Source of the DNA: CAJXJP01 sp034111025
GTDB lineage: Bacteria > Patescibacteriota > Gracilibacteria > BD1-5 > UBA6164
NCBI GenBank assembly: GCA_034111025.1
Contig: JAWUYB010000001.1
Location: 1-11,627, forward strand
Direction of reading: 5' to 3'
Length of the DNA stretch: 11,627 nt
Shown piece by piece: positions 1-8,460 of this stretch; position 1 is the first letter of the stretch, and every line of letters begins with the position of its first letter. A program made the position numbers and the translations under genes. Below the pieces are notes generated by a model. It ran no database searches, was not told where the DNA came from, and saw only the letters and a list, made by a program, of their open reading frames with translations.

Positions 1-634
1 CGATAAACTCAATATTCCCGACAACCACCCTGCTCGTGATGTATGGGATACTTTTTGGCTGAGTGATGAAATAAATGATACAAAAGAATCTTGAGAAAAA
101 CTTTTACTCAGAACACATACTTCCCCAGTACAAATCAGAACTATGCTGAAAGGGAAACTTCCTATAAAAATCATCGTTCCTGGAAGAGTTTTCCGTTTTG
201 AAAGAGAAGATGCGAGGCATACCTCTAATTTTTATCAGCTTGAGTGACTCGTTGTATGAGAAAAAGTAACATTTTGAAATCTCAAATGGACTCTTGATAC
301 GGTCATGAAACAATTGCTCGGAGAGAACACAAAAACTCGTTTTAGACCAAGTATATTCCCTTTTACTGAGCCAAGTGCTGAGGTTGATGTAAGTTGCCAA
401 ATATGTGCAGGAAAGTGATGAGATTGTAGAATGTGTTCTGGTACTGGTTGGGTCGAACTTCTTGGAAGTGGAATGGTGCATCCAAAAGTACTTGAAATGA
501 GTGGAATTGATCCTGAAAAGTATTCATGATTTGCCTTTGGAATGTGAATAGATAGAATTGCAGCTCAAAGATTTTGAGTAAGCTCAAGTAGAAACTTCTA
601 CTTGAGTGAATTGCAATTGAATGAGCAGTTTTAG
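1..634 (+). CDS. pheS: Phenylalanine--tRNA ligase alpha subunit, 3' part (5' end outside window)
   Basis: Catalytic alpha subunit of the cytoplasmic phenylalanyl-tRNA synthetase, which joins PheT to charge tRNA-Phe. The frame enters at base 2 and gives 210 residues to a TAG stop at 632-634. The roughly 130 N-terminal residues (coiled coil and first part of the core) lie outside the window. Visible class II landmarks are motif 2 (GRVFRFERED), the FPFTEPSAEVDV strand, a four-cysteine loop (CQICAGKGGDCRMC) as found in many bacterial PheS, and motif 3 (GFAFGMGIDRIA). Several in-frame TGA codons, for example 92-94, 527-529 and 545-547, fall at glycine positions; the last two lie in motif 3. This proves TGA=Gly rather than a broken gene. 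The next gene starts 17 bases downstream on the same strand, so the two are probably co-transcribed. Confidence 0.96.
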
Positions 635-651
635 TAATTAAGAAAACTTCC

Positions 652-1851
652 ATGCTTCAAGAACTTGCACTACTAATTATTGCTATATTTTTTGCAATAA
701 TTAATTATAAAATACTTGTTCAAGATTGGAGAGAACACATCATCAAGAATAAATATTTATTTATTCTTTTTTTACTTTTTATTCCTTATTTTTTCATTTG
801 AAACTTTGAAATACTTAATGTGATTTATAATTTCTTTTGAATTTTATTTTTAGTATTCATACTTTACAGTTTACGAATATGGTGAGCTTGAGATGCAAAA
901 TATCTTTTAGTTTTATCCATGTATTTATCTCAAATACACATTTTTTCATTTATTTGAAACATTGCGATTATAACTCTATTATTGCTCATAGGTCTTTTCA
1001 TTAAAAATATATTTATAAAAAATAATAAATGAGAATATCTACACTCAATAATAATAAGAGATATTATATCAAAGGAGAAACATTTTCTAGATGAAATTAA
1101 ATCCTGAAGAAATAATATGATTTTTAGTATTCTCAATAGTCTCAATGCTTTTTTTCTTATATTTATTGTTATACGTTTATTAAGAATAACTTTAATTGAA
1201 AAATATTGATATCTCTTTATCAAAGATGGGCAAATTCAAATAGTATTAATACTATTACTTATATTTTTCTCAATACTATTATTTCTATGATTGAGAAAAA
1301 TATTCCAACGCTTAAAAAAATATATGTCTTCACATACAAATTTCACTGAAAATGAAATTCAATCTATTTGAAATATTGTCTTCTTTATAATAACTTCCAC
1401 TCTCTTATATATTGATTTCCTAAATAATAAAGCAACGTTTTTTGAACAAATGTATCGTATCTTCACGCTCTATCTATTTATTTACATCATAGTAAAATTT
1501 TTCATATACATATATCAAAAATCTTTTATAGATATGGAGAGAATAACTATACACGTTTCTGAACTACAAGTATGAGACATTATTGACAGACAGTTTTATC
1601 AAAAATCTATTCAAAATATATCAAAAAAAAATCTCTTCCATAGAAATATGAAAGAGATAGAAGATGTGGATAATATTAGGAAATTAATATTAAAAAACTA
1701 TCCTGAGACTCCACAAATAATCATATCGCAAACTTTTGCCTTCTCTGTTGTCGTATTTACATGATTTATAACTACTTTTATATATGACAATTTTTTAGTA
1801 AGCTATTTATACACAGCAATAAAAGATTTTATTGCTACAATATATTTTTAG
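652..1851 (+). CDS. A24-type prepilin peptidase-like polytopic membrane protein, long C-terminal extension
   Basis: Likely inner-membrane aspartyl protease of the prepilin / preflagellin peptidase superfamily (A24), which cuts the leader of type IV pilin-like precursors. It has 399 residues. Segment 1 (residues 3-18) is followed by QDWREHI with Asp25, matching the first catalytic Asp of the family. After two more hydrophobic segments comes IWGAGDAK with GxGD at 78-81, the hallmark second catalytic Asp. The remaining ~300 residues hold further membrane segments and a soluble stretch with VSELQVGDII, reminiscent of archaeal FlaK/PibD-like members. The N-terminal cysteine/methylase domain of classical PilD is absent. 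Members are usually 160-260 residues, so this one is unusually long. Its TAG stop overlaps the stop of the convergent gene. No pilin genes lie nearby. The family call rests on the two Asp motifs and topology; function of the extension is unknown. Confidence 0.72.
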
Positions 1852-2726
1852 TCTAAGATCTCTTTTTTAAAATTAATGGGGATATTATCATTTTTAAATT
1901 CTTCAGGAGTATTATGAAATCGCTGTAACATATATTCCAGATATTCTGCATCTCTTGCATATTCTATATAGAGTGTATATTGATTTTTCATAATTGAATG
2001 GAACTTTTCTCGCGTCATTCTTGCTGAAGTTTTTATATTATATACTTCAATGTCTTTATGCATTCAAAAACTAAGTCCTAACTTGTATGCTCGAAATGCA
2101 AAATCTATATCATCTTCTCACCATCAATCTAATCACTCATGCCATGGGAGTATTTTTTCTAAATTATTTCTATGAATATAAAAGTTTCATCATAAAAACA
2201 CATGCCATAAATGCTTGAAATCACCTGAGCTACGAAAGTCTCTATATAATTCGTTATCACAATATTTTGTATATTTTTTTTCCGATATATCAGAAGCATT
2301 GATAGCCGCTATGTCATTATAATTATATCATACACTTTCTCATATGATTATATCATTTGTTGTTTTCTGTACAATATTGTACAAGTTTGAAAGATAGTAT
2401 TCCGGAAGGATTGAGTCACCATCGATATAGATAATATGATCATACTTTATATGTTTCAGTCATTTGTTTCTTGCAGTATTAACGCGAAATCTTCCTTTTT
2501 TATCTCATATGTATTCATACTTTATATCAAGCATTTGATACTTTTTTAGAATTCTCTCATACTCTTTTTTATAGTTAATTGAAGAACCATCATCAACGAT
2601 AACGAGTTGGGAAAGTTTTCTATTATATGTCTGATTATAAAATGACTGTAGTAGCTCTCACAATAAATCAGTATTATATATGGGTATAATAATACTAAAT
2701 TGTATATTTGCTCTATTTACTAGCAT
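1848..2726 (-). CDS. Family 2 glycosyltransferase (GT-A fold, galactosyltransferase-like C-terminus)
   Basis: Predicted inverting sugar transferase using a nucleotide-sugar donor at the cytoplasmic face. The 292-residue protein starts with the GT2 pattern: SIIIPIYN at 11-18, VDDGS at 44-48, and the metal-binding DxD as IDGDS at 101-105. Towards the end come GGNFYIHR (179-186) and GWGEDDIDFAFR (201-212), the acceptor-side / catalytic-base segment of the GT7-C type domain often fused to GT2. Five or more glycine codons here are TGA, including two in GWGEDD. No membrane segment is seen. It is the last gene of the six-gene operon, starting 3 bases after the stop of the preceding glycosyltransferase. 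Its TAA stop overlaps the TAG of the convergent gene by three bases. Donor and acceptor cannot be predicted. Confidence 0.9.
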
Positions 2727-2729
2727 ATC

Positions 2730-3956
2730 TTATTGATTATAAATCTTTGCTATAGCATCAATGAGTTTCGCCTTATTGCAGAATTCTATATCACTAATAT
2801 TAGGTTTCTGTGAAGTATATTCTCACAAACATTTTTCAAGATGTTCATCAGAAAAATCATCTAAAAATTCCACATTAAGTCTCGATTCAAAAAGCTTTGT
2901 ACGATATTTTTGTTCGTAATAACGATGTTTAAAGCTACCCAAGTTATAATTTGCCATTATATAAGCTTTTCAGTTATAATGAAATAGATGCTGAAATGTA
3001 CCATATCATCCAAATCAGAAAAAATATTCACTCCCTTCCAGTAGATTCTGAAAATTATCACTAAATCAAGAAAGAGTAATATGCTTGGATTCGTATACTA
3101 TATTTTGAATATTCATTTTTAGATCTTGTGAAACATACGGTCACATAAGTATACTAATATTATAATCAATTTTCAAAGTCATGAATTGTATCAGTTGTGT
3201 GAAATCATTTTTTGAAGTTACATTTCATCATGTAGATATCAAGATATGTTTTTTTTGAATTCACAATGACGTCTGTCCCGATCATATAGGAATATATCAA
3301 AGGTGATGCCAAATATTTTTTTCTTGTTCATTTCATAAAAATTCTGATCGTATATCAAAAATTTTTGGATCTCAAAAAATTAAAATCGCATCTAGGATAT
3401 TTTCATTCATACAAAAATTTATAAAGATTTGTATTAAATACGCTTGGTCAATATTTGAATGAAAAATAATTTCATACAGCCATAGCAAATCCTTACGGAC
3501 TATTTCGTCTAGTGTTTTATCTTTTCGTTTAGATATAACATTAATAAATTTATTATATTTTGATCCAGTAAGCACCTTTTTTCATATATATATATCTCTC
3601 ATAAAATTTATTACCTTACCTTTTTGATTACGTATATGAGTAGCAATAATATTTATCTCGATAATATTACCAAACCTTCAAAATGGGAAAAAATCAACTA
3701 AGAATATTTCTGGCTTTATATTATTTAGATACTTCTCTATGAGCTTTATTCTCCCTGGGTTATAAAGAGAATTCGTAGATCGATATGGTAATTCAAAAAT
3801 TGTTGCAGATAAAAAAATTGTTGGATCAATTTTTGATCATAGTAATATATATAGATCATAATCTTGTGACATATGAGTACAAAGATATCTAAAAAAAGGA
3901 ACGTGCCCCATTCATTCTAAGTCATCATACAGCATTATACACTTTAACTTTATCAT
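2730..3956 (-). CDS. GT-B glycosyltransferase, MurG/GT28-like (second of a tandem paralogous pair)
   Basis: Predicted glycosyltransferase of 408 residues with two Rossmann-like halves. The N-terminal half has LEGMGH at 13-18 (glycine-rich acceptor-side loop), then VDFFPFGR at 87-94, MRDIYIG at 119-125, ILIFGD at 191-196 and DIRSEF at 201-206. The C-terminal donor-binding half has ISTGGN at 240-245 and FGFGGYGTFQHL at 313-324, like the sugar-nucleotide loop of GT28-type enzymes. The VDxxPxGR pattern resembles the predicted glycosyltransferases of COG4671. Every one of these blocks recurs in the upstream neighbour, so the two arose by duplication. No signal peptide or membrane segment is present. 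Many glycines, including ones in conserved motifs, are TGA. The start follows a 26-base gap after the upstream stop; a 3-base gap separates it from the GT2 gene. Confidence 0.85.
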
Positions 3957-3982
3957 TTTAAAAATTTTAAAATATTTTGAAA

Positions 3983-5179
3983 TCATTGAAGATTAATACT
4001 ATTTTTTTGTACTGTGTATTTGTAATTATAGTAAAAAAGTATTTTTTTGATAAAATGCTTATCAATTTTTTCTACATGGAATATAGGATAATTTTTTGAT
4101 AAAATTTCGATTCTTTTTCTCTGTTCCGTTTTATTTATATTTACAACATTATCAGCATTTACATATAAAAGAGCCGGAATATTATAATACATAGCATCGG
4201 TTACAGTACCATATCACCCGCATCCTATTAATAACTGCGCATCTATGATGTACTCTTTAATATTATAACTAAAATCTAGAAATTCAATATTTGATGCTTT
4301 AACTAAATTTTGTATCTTTTTAATTTCTATGTCAGGGATCATACTTCCTAATATTACTTTGAAATGTATATTCTTAATTTTTGAACATATCATAAGAATT
4401 TGTAAAAATTTCTCTTTGTCATAAATATTCCCTCCTGCAGATATCAAAACATACCTACCTTTTGATTTTTTTATATGTCTGTCTTTTGGCAATATATATC
4501 CTAGATGATAAAATTTTTTACGTGAATAATTTGATAAATAAAATTCGGATCTAATATCATATACTGAGCTGTCTCAAAAAACTAGTATTCAATCTAATAT
4601 ACTTTCAGACAAATAATATTCTATAAGCATATTGACACTTGCATGATTAAATCATGCAAGTGTCATATAATTTAACAATCTCACTTGGTCATGTTTCAGC
4701 ATATTTTTTAAGCCTAATTTTTCACTATATCAGAGAGCTAATTTATGAGCATCTTGATAATATGATAAATGACGTGATTTCAATCATGTAAATATATCTC
4801 GCATTATACTAAATGCTTTTCATCATTGCTTATGTGCAATTTCAATAATTAACTGTATTTCTGTATTAAAAGTATGTCTTCAGAAAGGAAAATAATCTAT
4901 CAAGATTGAAAAGCATCACTGCTTTTTTAATAATTCACCTATAAATTCTTGTCTTTCCTTATGATATCTTTTATACAAAATCATATCTCATTCTATTTTC
5001 TCTAATTCTGTTGCATATGGCAAATATATGTGTTTTACAGAATCGTCAGGAATCTTTAGCGTTCCTCCGACTAAGATACAAACGTCAAAATTATTTTTTA
5101 TACTATGATAAATTTTAAGCATTCTTGATAAGTGCCCATATCATTTCTCATCGTGTACATGTAAAAATATTTTTTTCAT
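3983..5179 (-). CDS. GT-B glycosyltransferase, MurG/GT28-like (first of a tandem paralogous pair)
   Basis: Predicted sugar transferase of 398 residues, paralogous to the next gene in the operon. N-terminal half: GYGHLSR at 13-19, IDYFPFGR at 94-101, MRDIFTG at 126-132, ILVFGD at 198-203 and DIRSEF at 208-213. C-terminal half: ISAGGNIYD at 246-254 and the donor loop GCGGYGTVTDAMYYNIPALL at 319-338, which resembles the GGYNT...E...PaL pattern of COG4671/GT28 enzymes. Residues 172-184 are encoded by an almost perfect 33-base palindrome (reported separately). The start is fixed by an in-frame TAA only two codons upstream, which is also the stop of the preceding gene; the gap is 3 bases. Having two such enzymes suggests successive addition of related sugars to one acceptor, which is inference. 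Confidence 0.86.
4633..4665. repeat. Perfect 15-bp inverted repeat inside a glycosyltransferase gene
   Basis: The left arm tgacacttgcatgat and right arm atcatgcaagtgtca are exact reverse complements around the 3-base centre taa. It lies wholly inside the first GT-B gene and is read there as MTLAGFNHASVN. The paralogous gene aligns through this stretch (NIDQAYLIQIFINF...) but lacks the palindrome. There is no T-run, so it is not a normal terminator. It could form an mRNA hairpin or be an operator-like site, or be chance. Confidence 0.8.
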
Positions 5180-5182
5180 CTT

Positions 5183-6193
5183 TTAAGTAATTATCTGAGA
5201 AAACGGAAACTGTGTATTATGTTTCTTTATATTGTAAGCAAGTACTCAGAGCATTGAAGCGTTATCAAATCTATAATCTAAAAGTGGTCTTGAAATAGTA
5301 TATTTACCTTGAAATTTCTTCTCTAAAAATTTTATAAAATGATCATTTTGAGAAATTCATCATACAATTACAATTTCTCATATGAACATAATATCAGATA
5401 TCCTATCAAATTTCTCTGCTAATATCTCAAAAAGTGCTCTTTCAAAAGAACAAAAGAGAATTTCAGCAGAAAAAATATTTTTTCTGCGTTTCATTATTTT
5501 TTTACAATCTATATACCAGTGGTACATTTCAAAATCAAAAGTATTCTCAGAACCATATAATTTTTTAAACTCATTTATTATATCAATCTCTGTTTCTCTA
5601 TGAATATTAGTCAGTACTTTTGGTATTTCTTGAGGACTCTGGTATTCTTTTAAGATATCAAGGCTTCTTAACAAGGAGTTATATATACTTCCAAGTCCAA
5701 TATATTTTTTATTATCAGAATCAAAATATGTATTATCATTAAGAATCATTAAATCATTCTCTGCTCTAAAATAGGCAAGAGAGTTATGACTTCCAGAAGC
5801 TGAATAAACAAGCTTTGGGAAGCTCCCGTCTTCTTGTCTATTCACAAAAAATGAAAAATAATGTGCTGTAATATGATCTACAGATATCACTTCTATATTA
5901 TGAGTAATTCCTAGTGTTTCAGCTATAGTTTTTCATATGTACATAGAATTTTTAAAACCTGATTCACCACTGTAGCATATTAACTCAATTTTCTCCCATC
6001 CATATGGCACATCATCATAAAAGGATTTCAAAATATTTAGAAATGCACGTATAAGAAAATCTATTTTTCATGCTACCATGTCATCCCAATCATTATCTCA
6101 AATGGGATGAGATATTTCTTTAATAACTTTATTCTTCTCTGTAAGAGAAATTCTCGCTGTAGCACTAGTAGAGTCAATAGAAAATATTTTCAT
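5183..6193 (-). CDS. Stand-alone Kae1/TsaD-like (ASKHA fold) protein, divergent paralog
   Basis: A 336-residue protein of the Kae1/TsaD/carbamoyltransferase fold. MKIFSIDSTSATARISL at 1-17 is the first phosphate loop, resembling TsaB/TsaD starts. SGESGFKNSMYIGKTIAETLG at 75-95 matches the TsaD GPG...G...AK..A region. DHITAH at 106-111 keeps the HxxxH metal-binding pair (His107, His111). SASGSHNSL at 131-139 matches SGGHT. VGGISQN at 277-283 and FDNASM at 309-314 match GGVAAN and the DNAAM ending. What is missing is the DDAxGEAFDK segment; the corresponding place reads YIGLGSIYNSLLRSL, closer to the SLG.lY..T block of NodU/TobZ-type carbamoyltransferases. Length equals TsaD, whereas NodU-type enzymes are much longer. 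Set between radical SAM and glycosyltransferase genes, a tailoring role such as sugar carbamoylation is possible. No YrdC-type partner lies in the window. The fold call is firm; the reaction is not. Confidence 0.75.
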
Positions 6194-6198
6194 TTTTT

Positions 6199-7164
6199 TT
6201 ACTTATTCACTTTAGTTGTTAAAATATCAGCAAGACAATTACATATTTTTTTGTTACATCTTATTCATTTATTAGGTAAATTCAACCTCTCTAAATTATG
6301 GATATTTCAGATTTTTCCTCCAACTTTGCAATGCCCTCTGTATATTTCTCATTTCATATCAATAACTAATGATTCTAATCATATATAGCAACTCCAACCA
6401 TACCAGTTATTATCATTAATAGCTAGAAGCTGAGCAGGTTTTACAAGTTTTCTTTCAAATTTATTTACTTGTATCATTTCTCCACGAACTTGATTTTTAT
6501 ATAATTTTTGAGTTATTTTTTGCTTGCTATCTAAAAAATTAAGTTGACCAACAGTATAATCATATAGTTTTTCTCAGAAATCAACGAGTAAAGGTTTTGC
6601 TGTAACAGATATATCATATCCTTTAGATTTCTTTAATAGTTCTAATACAATTTTTTTTCTCTCTTCAAATTGTTTTGGATCCATTGTAACATTAATATTT
6701 ACGCGTGTATTCAATCATAAAAAATCTATCAATTTATAAAATGTTTCAAATTGGGCAAACTCTCCATGATAGGTTATGTTGACTTGATCAATAAATCGTA
6801 CATTATCTTTCCGCCAAGAAATTGGCATACTTCCATTTGATATAAGTGAGAGATAACAATTCTTTGTTTTCAATGTTCTTACTATCTCTGAAAAATCTGG
6901 ATGTAGTGTCGGTTCTCAACCCGTAAATTGAAAACAACATATTCTACCTAGTCTTTCATAATGAGTTATAATCTCTCATGCTCATTTCAAAAGATAATCT
7001 TTTGAAATCCAAGGGATTTTTGAGTCATGCAGGTGATCGGGACAATATGAGCATTTGTAATTACAAGTACTTCATAAAGACCAATCAATCAGAACAATCT
7101 TCTCAAATTCTTTTTTTTCATGAATAAGTGCATGATAACTTTTTTTATTTGTATAAATATTCAT
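6199..7164 (-). CDS. Radical SAM enzyme with C-terminal auxiliary cysteine cluster
   Basis: Predicted SAM-dependent radical enzyme of 321 residues. The 4Fe-4S site is CNYKCSYC (Cys34, Cys38, Cys41), followed by the SAM-binding FTGGEPTLHP (GGEP 82-85, second Gly encoded by TGA). The C-terminal part carries Cys259, Cys279, Cys303, Cys308 and Cys310 (pattern C-x19-C-x23-C-x4-C-x-C), suggesting one or more auxiliary iron-sulfur clusters, though the spacing is not a standard SPASM domain. Radical SAM enzymes in carbohydrate clusters often epimerise, dehydrate or otherwise rearrange the substrate; which applies here is not visible. The chosen ATG overlaps the kinase stop as TAATG, a usual sign of translational coupling. 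An in-frame ATG seven codons earlier (7185) is possible. The frame stays open to an ATG at 7305, but that stretch is the kinase C-terminus in another frame. The stop lies 5 bases before the Kae1-like gene. Confidence 0.88.
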
Positions 7165-8060
7165 TAGATTAGCTTTAATTTTCATTCAATTATTTGAACA
7201 AGTATATGTATATCCCTTTCCATATACAAATATTTTTTTGTAACCATATTGTTTTCTAGTACATATCAAATCGAACAGTATACATAATATACATAACAAA
7301 ATCATAAAAAATCTATTGAAGATTTTTTAAAATCAAATCAATAATGTTTCAAAAAATAATTGATCTGTCTTTCATTTAATTTTGCATAATATATAAAAGA
7401 AACTAAATCAATTTCCGCATAGTCATATCAACTCGCCTCCCAATCTATCAAAAATATTTCTCAGTTGTCTTTTATTATTATATTTTCTAAATTAACATCT
7501 CTATGAACCATTGAAATATTTCTACCTTGTATTAGCAATCTGTACTTTCTCAATAAATATCAATATATCTTTAAAATTTTGTTGTTAGTTACTCAAGAAA
7601 AGCCTTGATTATGAGAAAGAAAAATCATAAAATTTTTCTTAATCCACTCTCCTTCAGGTCCATCATCTATATGCTTTCCGACAGTATCAATATGCAATTT
7701 TTTAAGCTTCTTTGCAACTCTAAATATATGACTATTATCTAACAAAATAGAAGCTCAACTAATTTGAGTTTTATCTTTACAGATAAACATTCCCTTAAGG
7801 TAATTTTCTACAAAATAACCTTTTCTTTCATTTTCATATAAAAGTTCAGGTCAAACTCAATCTGGCAAAAGCTTTAAATTATTTATTTCTCTTTTAATTC
7901 TATTATTAAATAAAGGTTCTTTTGCCTTTTTTAAAAGATATAATCATTTTTCACCTTTTAGTATAAAAAAGTGGAATTTATGACTCGATTTAAAATAACA
8001 AACATTGATTATAACGTCAAAACCGAAATTAACATTCTGGATTTTTGAAAGAGATTTCAT
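7164..8060 (-). CDS. Aminoglycoside/choline-kinase-like phosphotransferase (APH family)
   Basis: Protein-kinase-like small-molecule phosphotransferase of 298 residues, the first gene of the operon. The catalytic loop is VHRDVNLEN at 185-193 (Asp188 as base, Asn193 binding metal) and the metal-binding DFG equivalent is IDWEAS at 205-210. Upstream, LYLLKKAKE (40-48) with KREINNLKLLP (56-66) fits the ATP-anchoring lysine and following helix, and RVAKKLKKLH at 114-123 is the usual helix before the hinge. Family members phosphorylate hydroxyls of choline, sugars, amino-sugars or antibiotics. In a glycosyltransferase operon a sugar or metabolite kinase is more likely than resistance, but that is inference. 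The start is the first ATG after an in-frame TAG at 8079-8081. The stop overlaps the radical SAM start by one base. No clear promoter was found upstream, although TATAAT-like boxes occur at 8134-8139 and 8148-8153 on this strand. Confidence 0.87.
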
Positions 8061-8126
8061 ATATATAATATTTTTGTTCTAAAATTGAATTAAAGTCGAT
8101 AAACAATATACTTTACTAGTTTAAAT

Positions 8127-8155
8127 TTGCATTATTATATAAAAAATATTATAAT
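8127..8155 (+). promoter_or_regulatory. Probable sigma-70-type promoter of the small secreted peptide
   Basis: A TTGCAT hexamer at 8127-8132 is followed after 17 bases by a perfect TATAAT at 8150-8155, placing transcription start near 8162 and leaving about 45 bases of leader. The region is extremely AT-rich, so a TATAAT alone would be weak evidence; the exact 17-base spacing and the downstream ribosome site strengthen it. It lies in the 147-base divergent gap before the minus-strand operon. Confidence 0.55.
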
Positions 8156-8194
8156 AAAATCGCTATGTTTAGATATATACTAAATTGTAATGTT

Positions 8195-8200
8195 AGGAGA
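8195..8200 (+). promoter_or_regulatory. Strong Shine-Dalgarno site (AGGAGA) deciding the peptide start
   Basis: AGGAGA sits 7 bases before the ATG at 8208. This selects that ATG over the in-frame ATG at 8190, which would place the ribosome site inside the gene. No minus-strand gene in the window has such a strong site. Confidence 0.75.
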
Positions 8201-8207
8201 AAGTAAT

Positions 8208-8444
8208 ATGATTAAGATATTAGCATTAGCATTAGCATTAGTAGTAATATTTTATTCTCTTAGTTCTTCAGCTAAAGCTGAGGAATTAATTAGAGTCGAC
8301 TCAAGAAAAACACAGTTTGCATGTACTACTGGAGAATTCCAATGGGTATCAGCCGATCGTGGACATTATGCAGTCAACCCTATAACAGGATGTAAAAAAT
8401 ATTACGTGTATGGTAGATGCTCTATGAGTCTAACTGACTCATAA
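8208..8444 (+). CDS. Small secreted cysteine-containing peptide, unknown function
   Basis: A 78-residue protein not recognised as any known family. Residues 1-23 are a clear Sec signal peptide: MIK, then a hydrophobic run ILALALALVVIFYSL, then SSSAKA with a likely cut after Ala24 (AKA|EE). The mature part is about 54 residues with Lys/Arg and aromatic residues and three cysteines (in FACTTG, ITGCKK and YGRCSM), an odd number that could mean one free thiol or a dimer. It has its own promoter, a strong ribosome site and a terminator, so it is a single-gene unit. None of its four glycines uses TGA, unlike its neighbours, which may hint at transfer or high expression but is a small sample. It lies divergent to the glycosyltransferase operon. 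It might be a secreted effector, adhesion or toxin-like peptide, or a substrate of operon enzymes; no evidence decides. Confidence 0.82.
   Translation: MIKILALALALVVIFYSLSSSAKAEELIRVDSRKTQFACTTGEFQWVSADRGHYAVNPITGCKKYYVYGRCSMSLTDS
8221..8241 (+). repeat. Short tandem hexamer repeat (GCATTA units) in signal peptide
   Basis: About three and a half copies of the unit tta-gca encode the LALALAL core of the signal peptide. Gain or loss of a unit would change hydrophobic length by two residues without a frameshift. Confidence 0.7.
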
Positions 8445-8460
8445 GAGTATCCCCAGAGTC

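Noticed and set aside
104..653. Minus-strand open frames opposite pheS
   Set aside because: They lie antisense to a firmly identified conserved gene and show no recognisable features; they are shadows.
5382..6388. Plus-strand open frames opposite the Kae1-like and radical SAM genes
   Set aside because: They are antisense to genes with clear family motifs and have low-complexity AT-driven composition.
7165..7305. N-terminal extension of the radical SAM gene to ATG 7305
   Set aside because: The same bases encode the C-terminus of the kinase in another frame, and the TAATG junction at 7164 gives a natural coupled start.
7164..8060. Antibiotic-resistance aminoglycoside phosphotransferase
   Set aside because: Only the general fold motifs are shared; the place as first gene of a glycosyltransferase/radical SAM operon fits a biosynthetic kinase better.
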